DNA of 25,493 nucleotides, from positions 34,603 through 60,095 of the forward strand of contig NZ_DHDZ01000046.1 in the NCBI RefSeq assembly GCF_002399615.1, read 5' to 3'. The DNA comes from Pedobacter sp. UBA4863 (GTDB lineage Bacteria; Bacteroidota; Bacteroidia; Sphingobacteriales; Sphingobacteriaceae). Numbering within the stretch: position 1 is the first letter of the stretch; the number at the start of each line of letters is the position of its first letter. Below are positions 7,551-12,956 of the stretch, piece after piece. Position numbers and translations under genes: made by a program. The notes beneath the pieces are model-generated. The model was not told the DNA's origin. It saw nothing but the letters and a program-made list of their open reading frames with translations, and ran no database searches.

Positions 7551-7653
7551 TTTCATTCGGGTTTCATACGGATATTATTCGGATGTCATTCGGGTTTCAT
7601 TCGAAATCAAGCTACTTATTGTCGAAGGTAATCCGAATGAAACCCGAATGAAA
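7551..7653. repeat. Array of 11-bp units: five direct, two inverted
   Basis: Five contiguous 11-mers run from 7551 to 7605: TTTCATTCGGG, TTTCATACGGA, TATTATTCGGA, TGTCATTCGGG and TTTCATTCGAA. After a 26-bp gap two units follow in reverse (TCCGAATGAAA and CCCGAATGAAA, 7632-7653). Units 4-5 and the reverse pair can form a near-perfect stem of about 19 bp. A short perfect hairpin, CTCCTA/TAGGAG, abuts at 7654-7670. I found no other copy of the unit in this window. The unit is too short and lacks spacers, so it is not CRISPR. Confidence 0.8.
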
Positions 7654-7670
7654 CTCCTAAAAAATAGGAG

Positions 7671-7880
7671 GAAAACTAGTTGTTAAAGTTTGCTTCACGT
7701 GCGGATAGAATAGGGCATGGCGGTGCAGGAAAGGCCGTACAAAATGTACTACAGGATAAGGTTTTGCCGAAAAATTACAGTGGTACACTATTTATTCCAT
7801 TTTTTAACTTGTTTCTTGTGCTTGCATTAGTTTTTTATCCCGTTAAAAATTGTTAAATAATATTATAAGATTGCCTTTTA
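7671..7880. other. Gene-free remainder of the kup/T9SS-cargo spacer
   Basis: No open frame of note is present. A short stretch (about 7690-7760) is richer in G and C than the rest and holds a small hairpin, GTACA/TGTAC (7737-7749). It may be a relic of a repeated element, but I recognise no family. The last part is AT-rich promoter DNA. Confidence 0.4.
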
Positions 7881-7913
7881 TTTGATTGTTTAGTTTAATT
7901 ATTTATATTTTTG
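7881..7913 (+). promoter_or_regulatory. Bacteroidota promoter (-33 TTTG, -7 TATTTTTG) for the T9SS-cargo gene
   Basis: TTTG at 7881-7884 and TATTTTTG at 7906-7913 are 21 bp apart, within the range for Bacteroidota promoters; a TTG at 7886-7888 gives 17 bp. The -7 box ends 9 bases before the ATG, so the transcript should be nearly leaderless. This is the most complete promoter in the window. Confidence 0.6.
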
Positions 7914-7922
7914 TAGAATTAA

Positions 7923-8441
7923 ATGAACATCGATAGAGTTAAAATAGCGCTTGGCAATCACGTAACCTACCTAACATTAGTTTTAGTGTTAATTGGTGCG
8001 TCTGTTTTTGCCCAAAAAATAGACTCTAATGTTATCTCCTACAAGCCTAAGGCGCAAGCGGTGAGTAAATTACCTGTAATTAAAGGTACGGTGCAGCCCT
8101 ATAAAATGAACGTTTATCGTTATCTCAATTCTAATCATACAGCTAAGGCAGGCAGTAACAATAAAGAAAAAAACGAAAAATTTTTAACCGTACTTAAAAT
8201 ATATCCTAATCCAGTAGTTGAGCAGTTGAATATTAGCTTGCGTTTAGATAAGAGTACAAATTTATCGATTAAGATTACCGATTTATTGGGCAATGAAATT
8301 GTAACGCTTTTGAACGAAAAGGCATCGCCGGGAGAACACACCAAGACCTTTAATGTTCCAGCAAAACTAAATGCGGGCATCTACTTTCTTCGTATTGTAG
8401 CAGGCGGCGAGCCAATCATCAAAAGAATATCGGTACTGTAG
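7923..8441 (+). CDS. Small secreted protein with T9SS type A sorting domain
   Basis: The 172-residue protein has an N-terminal signal peptide (hydrophobic core about 15-29, ending VFAQ) and a C-terminal type A sorting domain from about residue 88 to the end. The sorting domain shows the full pattern: KIYPNPVVEQLNI, the middle KITDLLGNEIVTLL, LNAGIYFLRI and a basic end KRISVL. Such domains send proteins across the outer membrane by the type IX system and are then usually removed, leaving cargo on the surface. The middle (31-87) is short, polar and without a recognised domain, so there is little or no cargo. A strong promoter lies just upstream. It is probably a monocistronic secreted protein of unknown role. 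Confidence 0.85.
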   Translation: MNIDRVKIALGNHVTYLTLVLVLIGASVFAQKIDSNVISYKPKAQAVSKLPVIKGTVQPYKMNVYRYLNSNHTAKAGSNNKEKNEKFLTVLKIYPNPVVEQLNISLRLDKSTNLSIKITDLLGNEIVTLLNEKASPGEHTKTFNVPAKLNAGIYFLRIVAGGEPIIKRISVL

Positions 8442-8480
8442 TCAATGTTTTTTAGTTTTTTGGATACTTAGTGGTTCTTC

Positions 8481-8515
8481 CTACTTTTTACTTTCAACTT
8501 TTAACTCTTACTTTG
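8481..8515 (+). repeat. Heptad array (ACTTT type) upstream of the FAH gene
   Basis: Five successive 7-mers run to within five bases of the FAH start: CTACTTT, TTACTTT, CAACTTT, TAACTCT and TACTTTG. The same type of array occurs before rsmG (20533-20567) and, reversed, after cbs (25427-25461). The units resemble partial TAnnTTTG boxes. Confidence 0.6.
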
Positions 8516-8519
8516 TGTT

Positions 8520-9131
8520 ATGAAGATTATTGCAATTGGCAGAAACTATGCCGCACATGCCGCCGAGCTAAATAATGCCATACCTACTAAACCCATCATA
8601 TTTTTAAAACCCGATACTGCCGTTTTAAAAGATAACAAACCCTTTTACCTTCCCGATTTTTCTAATGATATACATTATGAACTAGAAGTTGTGCTTAAAA
8701 TATGCAAAGAAGGCAAACATATTGCCGAGAAATTTGCGGCCAATTATTACGAAGAAATTGGTTTGGGTGTAGATTTTACAGCTAGGGATATACAAACAGC
8801 TCATAAAGAAAAGGGTTTGCCCTGGGAGTTGGCAAAAGCTTTTGATAACTCGGCGGTGATTAGCAATTTCTTGCCGAAAAGCGATTATCAAGATATGTAC
8901 AACCTTAGGTTTGAGTTGAAGAAAAACAGTGAAAGCAAGCAGCAAGGTCATACCGCCAATCTCTTGTTTTCTTTTGAAAAAATTATTGCTTTTGTATCAC
9001 AGTACATTACCTTAAAAAAGGGCGATTTAATTTTTACGGGCACCCCAGAAGGAGTGGGCAAAGTAAATGCTGGCGATAGGCTAGCGGCTTGGTTAGAAGA
9101 TAAGCAACTCCTTAATTTCGAAATAAAATAA
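8520..9131 (+). CDS. Fumarylacetoacetate hydrolase (FAH) family protein
   Basis: The 203-residue single-domain protein matches the short FAH family that includes acylpyruvases and oxaloacetate-handling enzymes. Motifs seen: IAIGRNYAAHAAEL at the N-terminus, KPDTAV (30-35), the metal-binding glutamates in YELEVVL (Glu54, Glu56), GVDFTARD with Asp85 as the third metal ligand, KGLPWELAKAFD (98-109) and FTGTPEGVG near the C-terminus. Members use a divalent metal to cleave C-C bonds or decarboxylate beta-keto acids in the cytoplasm; the substrate cannot be read from sequence. The M23 peptidase gene starts five bases after its stop, so the two are likely co-transcribed, although their functions look unrelated. 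Confidence 0.9.
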   Translation: MKIIAIGRNYAAHAAELNNAIPTKPIIFLKPDTAVLKDNKPFYLPDFSNDIHYELEVVLKICKEGKHIAEKFAANYYEEIGLGVDFTARDIQTAHKEKGLPWELAKAFDNSAVISNFLPKSDYQDMYNLRFELKKNSESKQQGHTANLLFSFEKIIAFVSQYITLKKGDLIFTGTPEGVGKVNAGDRLAAWLEDKQLLNFEIK

Positions 9132-9136
9132 ATTTG

Positions 9137-10864
9137 ATGCGCAACTACCTTACCTACGTTTTACTGCTGTTATCAGTTTTTGTTTCAAACCATTTAATAG
9201 CACAACAAATTTATAGCAACAACATTTATCCATTAACTGGTTTTGGGTTGCCTTTAGCTATTGAACCCCCAGCGCTGGCCGGTTCTTTTGGTGAATTGAG
9301 AGCAAACCATTTCCATTCGGGCATAGATTTTAGAACTAACCAACGTATTGGCTATCCTGTATATGCACCTGCAGATGGTTTTATTTCTCGGTTACGGGTG
9401 CAAAACAGCGGTTTCGGACTGGCGTTGTATATTAGCCACCCTAACGGTTATACCACGGTTTATGGGCATTTGGCAAGATTTAACCCTAAAATTTCGCAGA
9501 TCGTAAAAGACATCCAGTACAAGAAAACCTCTTACGAGATTGATGAATTTCCTGCTGGCGATCTTATACCGGTGAGAAAAGGAGAGGTGATAGCTTACAG
9601 TGGCAATACTGGTAGTTCTGGAGGCCCGCACTTGCACTTTGAAATTCGCGATAGCAAAACCGAAGCTACTATTAACCCGCAATTGTTGGGTATGAGCATT
9701 GCCGACGATATTCCTCCTGTAATTCATGCCATGTATGTTTATCGCTTAAATGGCAAGCCTTTTAACGAATTTACACCTAAGCAGTATTTTCAAGTGATAG
9801 GGAGCATGGGCAGTTACAAACTTAACCAAGTAAGTACTATTAATCTAAGTGGCGAAGTAGGCTTTGGTATTGTAGTGAACGACAGGCATAATGGCGCTTC
9901 GGGCAATAATGGCGTGTATGCTATTGAACTGGCAGTGGATGGCAATACGGTTTATACTTCGGCACTAGAAAGGTTTAGTTTCGATCATAGCAAGGCCATT
10001 AACACCCATATAGATTATCCTACCTATATGCGCACCAAACAATACATTCAAAAAAGCTTTGTAGATCCCGGAAATCCGTTGCAAATTTATTTTAACCTCG
10101 TTAATAATGGACGTGTTACGTTTAACGATGGAAAAACGCACACGGTTAAATATACCATTAGCGATGCTAGAGGAAATAAAAGTTTGTTGGCTTTTAACGT
10201 TTTTGCTAATCCTAAAGCAATTATAAATACGCCAGAATTACCCGCAGGAATTAATTTTGCTTACCATAAAATAAACGAATTTAGTACAGAAGAAGTGAAA
10301 GTGATTTTACCTAAGGGAACTTTGTACAACGATTTGAATTTCTTGTACCAGAAAACTGCTAAACCACTACAAAATGCATATTCAGAAATCCATCATATTC
10401 ACAATAGTTTAACGCCATTGCATACTGGCTTTGAATTATGGATTAAGGCCGATAGTAGCATTGTTAAACAGTCCAATAAAGCACTAATTGTAAATACTAA
10501 CCGTTCTTCGCAAGGCGGATATTTTGAAAATGGTTGGGTAAAAGCCAAACCACGTAATTTTGGTAGTTTTTTCGTTACCATCGACACGGTGCCCCCAAAC
10601 ATTATCCCATTAAATATTGCCAATGGAAAAAATATGGCAGGTATTAGCAAAATGAGCTTTAAAATTAGTGACGCCCTATCGGGCATTAAAAGTTTCAACG
10701 GTTATATAAATGGCAAATGGATATTAATGGAATTTGATACCAAAACGGCCAACTTATGGCATGTTTTTGATGAAAGAACAGCGACGGGGAAACATACGTT
10801 TGAGTTACTTGTTGTTGATATGAAAGATAATGTTAAAAGGTATGCAATTGAATTTTACCGATAG
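9137..10864 (+). CDS. Secreted M23 family metallopeptidase
   Basis: The start chosen is the ATG at 9137, one codon inside a TTG-initiated frame; it gives a 575-residue protein with a signal peptide (about 1-23, ending LIAQ). The M23 (lysostaphin-type) domain occupies about residues 45-180. The zinc site is visible as HSGID (His60, Asp64) and PHLHFE (His165 catalytic, His167 ligand). Also typical are PVYAPADGFIS, YTTVYGHLA and SGNTGSSGG. About 390 residues of beta-rich sequence follow, with Ig-like stretches (VDGNTVYTSALERFSFD, FKISDALSGIKSFNG), probably for substrate or wall positioning. It likely cuts peptidoglycan cross-links in the periplasm. It lies five bases after the FAH gene. Confidence 0.93.
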   Translation: MRNYLTYVLLLLSVFVSNHLIAQQIYSNNIYPLTGFGLPLAIEPPALAGSFGELRANHFHSGIDFRTNQRIGYPVYAPADGFISRLRVQNSGFGLALYISHPNGYTTVYGHLARFNPKISQIVKDIQYKKTSYEIDEFPAGDLIPVRKGEVIAYSGNTGSSGGPHLHFEIRDSKTEATINPQLLGMSIADDIPPVIHAMYVYRLNGKPFNEFTPKQYFQVIGSMGSYKLNQVSTINLSGEVGFGIVVNDRHNGASGNNGVYAIELAVDGNTVYTSALERFSFDHSKAINTHIDYPTYMRTKQYIQKSFVDPGNPLQIYFNLVNNGRVTFNDGKTHTVKYTISDARGNKSLLAFNVFANPKAIINTPELPAGINFAYHKINEFSTEEVKVILPKGTLYNDLNFLYQKTAKPLQNAYSEIHHIHNSLTPLHTGFELWIKADSSIVKQSNKALIVNTNRSSQGGYFENGWVKAKPRNFGSFFVTIDTVPPNIIPLNIANGKNMAGISKMSFKISDALSGIKSFNGYINGKWILMEFDTKTANLWHVFDERTATGKHTFELLVVDMKDNVKRYAIEFYR

Positions 10865-10939
10865 GTTCGAAGATAAAAGTCCGATGATATGACGTATCTT
10901 CACTCATTCAAAATTTCATCATTCAATCATTAAAAAGAT

Positions 10940-11401
10940 ATGAGTACATTACAGGAAGGCAGTAAAGCACCAGCGTTTTCGGCAAAAGACCAAAATGGCC
11001 GTACCGTTACTTTAGACCAGTTTAAGGGCAAAAAGGTAATTCTATATTTCTATCCAAAAGACAATACGCCTGGTTGTACAACAGAGGCTTGCGATTTTAG
11101 GGACAACTATCAAGGTTTGCTAGCCAAAGGAATAGAAGTTTTGGGCGTAAGTGTAGATGACGAAAAATCGCACCAAAAATTTATAAGTAAATACAACTTG
11201 CCTTTTACTTTATTGGCCGATACAGATCAGCAAATTGTACAGGCTTACGGTGTTTGGGGCGAAAAAAATATGTATGGAAAAAAATATATGGGCACCAACC
11301 GAACTACTTTTGTGATAGACGAACAAGGCAACATAGCTCATATTATTAAAAAAGTGGACACTAAAAATGCCACTGCACAGGTGTTAGAATTGCTAAAATA
11401 A
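10940..11401 (+). CDS. bcp: Thioredoxin-dependent thiol peroxidase (Bcp-type peroxiredoxin)
   Basis: This cytoplasmic peroxiredoxin of the BCP/PrxQ subfamily reduces hydrogen peroxide and organic peroxides with electrons from thioredoxin. It is 153 residues long, normal for Bcp. The active site TPGCTTEACDFRD holds the peroxidatic Cys46 and the resolving Cys51 five residues later, as in the two-cysteine Bcp enzymes. Other landmarks are KVILYFYPKDN (32-42), LLADTDQQIVQAYGVWGEK and the conserved arginine in GTNRTTFVID. The preceding spacer (10865-10939) has short ATTCA-type repeats but no clear promoter. It converges with cvfB over a 100-bp spacer with small inverted repeats. Confidence 0.95.
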   Translation: MSTLQEGSKAPAFSAKDQNGRTVTLDQFKGKKVILYFYPKDNTPGCTTEACDFRDNYQGLLAKGIEVLGVSVDDEKSHQKFISKYNLPFTLLADTDQQIVQAYGVWGEKNMYGKKYMGTNRTTFVIDEQGNIAHIIKKVDTKNATAQVLELLK

Positions 11402-11415
11402 TTGCTTTATTGTGT

Positions 11416-11439
11416 GGCGCTAAGCGTATGCATAGCGCC
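11416..11439. repeat. Inverted repeat in the bcp/cvfB convergent spacer
   Basis: GGCGCTA (11416-11422) pairs with TAGCGCC (11433-11439) across ten bases. The words GCATAGCGC and GCGCTAAG recur at 11494-11506, overlapping the cvfB stop codon. The stem could slow transcription from both sides, but no T-run follows, so it is not a standard terminator. Confidence 0.45.
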
Positions 11440-11501
11440 TTGCTTAGGTTAGTTGTTTTGAAAGTGCTATGTATTAAATCGGTTTTAACAGTGGCATAGC
11501 G

Positions 11502-12329
11502 CTAAGTTATTAGCTTGATGTGATGGTCTGATAGTGTGATTAGGCGTTCTTTGTACAAGCCGCCAATTGCTTTTTTAAAGGCACTTTTACTTACTTGGAA
11601 CCTGTTGTAAATTTCTTCTGGACTACTTTTATCGCCTAAATTAATTTCGCCAACTACTCGTAATTCTTCTAAAATGTAGTCTTTAGTTTCTAAGATATGC
11701 CCAAAGCCCGAAGGTTGCAAGGTTAAATCTATTTTGCCCTCTACTCTAATTTTCTTAATCCAGCCAGTAGTTCTTTGCCCGGGTTCTATGGTAGAGAATA
11801 CTTCGTTGTGGTAAAGCAAGCCAATAAATTCGTCGTTAATGATGGCGTTATAACCTAAATCAGATTTATCTACAATTAAAAGGTCAACCGCATCGCCTTC
11901 TTCAAAATCGTAGCCCTGGTGCGCTACAAAGTCATCAACTTTAGAAGATGCCAATAGCTTGTTAGATCGGTCGTCTAGGTAAACAAAAACTACATAGCTT
12001 TCGCCAAGTTCCATGGGCCTTTTTTGTTCTCTCCGTGGGATAAAAACATCTTTGTCTATGCCAATGTTCACATAAGCGCCATCTTCGGTAACGGCAACCA
12101 CGGTCAATAATGCAAATTCATCGGCAGTTGCCAAAACTTCTTTTAGCGTGGCTACCGTATTGCCATCTTTGTTGAGGTAAACAAAGGCATCTACATCATC
12201 ACCTAGCGCTAGGTTTTTTGGTACTTCTAAGAAAGGTAAAAGCACTTCGTTTTCACCATCTGTTAAGCTTAAACCCTGACTGTTTTTTGCTGCTATTCGC
12301 AGTTTGTTGTATTTGCCTATTGCTATCAT
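11502..12329 (-). CDS. CvfB-like S1 RNA-binding protein
   Basis: The 275-residue protein has the CvfB/YitL layout: three S1-type beta-barrel segments (about 1-65, 70-135, 140-210) and a C-terminal winged helix (about 220-275). The S1 pattern is clear in FALLTVVAVTEDGAYVNIG followed by DVFIPRREQKRP, and in GYNAIINDEFIGLLYHNEVF. The winged helix shows the helix EEIYNRFQVSKSAFKKAIGG and the wing KERLITLSD. CvfB of Staphylococcus binds RNA and affects virulence regulation; in Bacteroidota the role is unknown, with cytoplasmic RNA binding the safe inference. It is a single gene with its own -7 box and converges with bcp. Confidence 0.88.
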   Translation of the reverse strand: MIAIGKYNKLRIAAKNSQGLSLTDGENEVLLPFLEVPKNLALGDDVDAFVYLNKDGNTVATLKEVLATADEFALLTVVAVTEDGAYVNIGIDKDVFIPRREQKRPMELGESYVVFVYLDDRSNKLLASSKVDDFVAHQGYDFEEGDAVDLLIVDKSDLGYNAIINDEFIGLLYHNEVFSTIEPGQRTTGWIKKIRVEGKIDLTLQPSGFGHILETKDYILEELRVVGEINLGDKSSPEEIYNRFQVSKSAFKKAIGGLYKERLITLSDHHIKLIT

Positions 12330-12652
12330 TTGCTATAATTAATAGGCAAAGGTAGCAAGATTATGCTTATATCTGTGGTGCATTTAACCACAACACTTGT
12401 CTAGATTTGGAGATGCACAGATTTTTATTGTTTTCAAACAAAATTGAATTGAAATAGCATTGTTAAATAGTGAGGTTTAATGCCAAGAGTTCAGTTTTCC
12501 GAAATTTTCATCGTCATTCGTGTAGCGCTGGCTAAATCTCCCAAATGCACAGCAGGTGTTTGTAAATGCGAAAAAAGCATGTTTGGGTAATAAAGGTAGT
12601 TGGGGTACTAAAAAGCAGTAATTTCGCAAACGCAGTGCTAGAGGTAAACTTT
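12330..12652. other. Gene-free spacer between cvfB and the LapA-domain gene
   Basis: This 323-bp stretch holds the cvfB promoter region at its left end and the downstream region of the LapA-domain gene at its right. I see no credible gene, RNA or repeat. A plus-strand open frame that begins at 12566 runs antisense into the LapA-domain gene and has no recognisable features. Confidence 0.5.
12347..12354 (-). promoter_or_regulatory. -7 box (TACCTTTG) for cvfB
   Basis: The top strand reads CAAAGGTA, a full complement match to TAnnTTTG. It lies 17 bases upstream of the ATG, the same distance as in kup and the LapA-domain gene. No convincing -33 box is visible. Confidence 0.5.
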
Positions 12653-12940
12653 TTAACTAATATAATCTCGGTCTTCGTCGCTAAGGTTGCTTTGTTTTTC
12701 TTGTTGCTGAGGGTAGTCTCTCTCAATTTCTTCGTTGTAGCTGCTGTAGGTTTTGCGTGGTCTGCCGGCAATAAAACCTAAAATGAAACCAATTAAGATA
12801 CATACCCCTATTACAATTAGTTTAGAGACTTCTACGGGTTGTCCAATAATGAAATTGAATTCTACGGCATCGTTGTTTACAGTTAAAAATAGTGTTAACA
12901 GTGCGGTTAGAATAATAATAGCTATGCTTTTGCCTGACAT
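12653..12940 (-). CDS. LapA-domain (DUF1049) membrane protein
   Basis: The 95-residue protein has two hydrophobic segments (about 5-22 and 38-60) separated by the short FNFIIGQPVEVSKLIVIG link, which is the pattern of the LapA/DUF1049 domain, including the N-terminal LFLTVNNDAVEFNF and the glycine-rich LIGFILGFIAGR. A charged tail rich in D, E, Q and S follows (about 62-95). In enterobacteria, LapA works with LapB in control of lipopolysaccharide assembly; no lapB is nearby, so the role here is open. The gene starts 16 bases after the stop of the 923-residue protein gene on the same strand, and it has its own -7 box overlapping that stop codon. Confidence 0.85.
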   Translation of the reverse strand: MSGKSIAIIILTALLTLFLTVNNDAVEFNFIIGQPVEVSKLIVIGVCILIGFILGFIAGRPRKTYSSYNEEIERDYPQQQEKQSNLSDEDRDYIS

Positions 12941-12956
12941 GGTTTTTGATTTAAGT

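Noticed and set aside
7551..7653. Short repeats considered as a CRISPR array
   Set aside because: Units are 11 bp, contiguous without spacers and diverged, and there is no cas gene in the window.
12566..12781. Plus-strand 71-codon frame in the cvfB/LapA spacer
   Set aside because: About half lies antisense to the LapA-domain gene; the product is a hydrophobic low-complexity chain without a recognisable signal peptide or family pattern.
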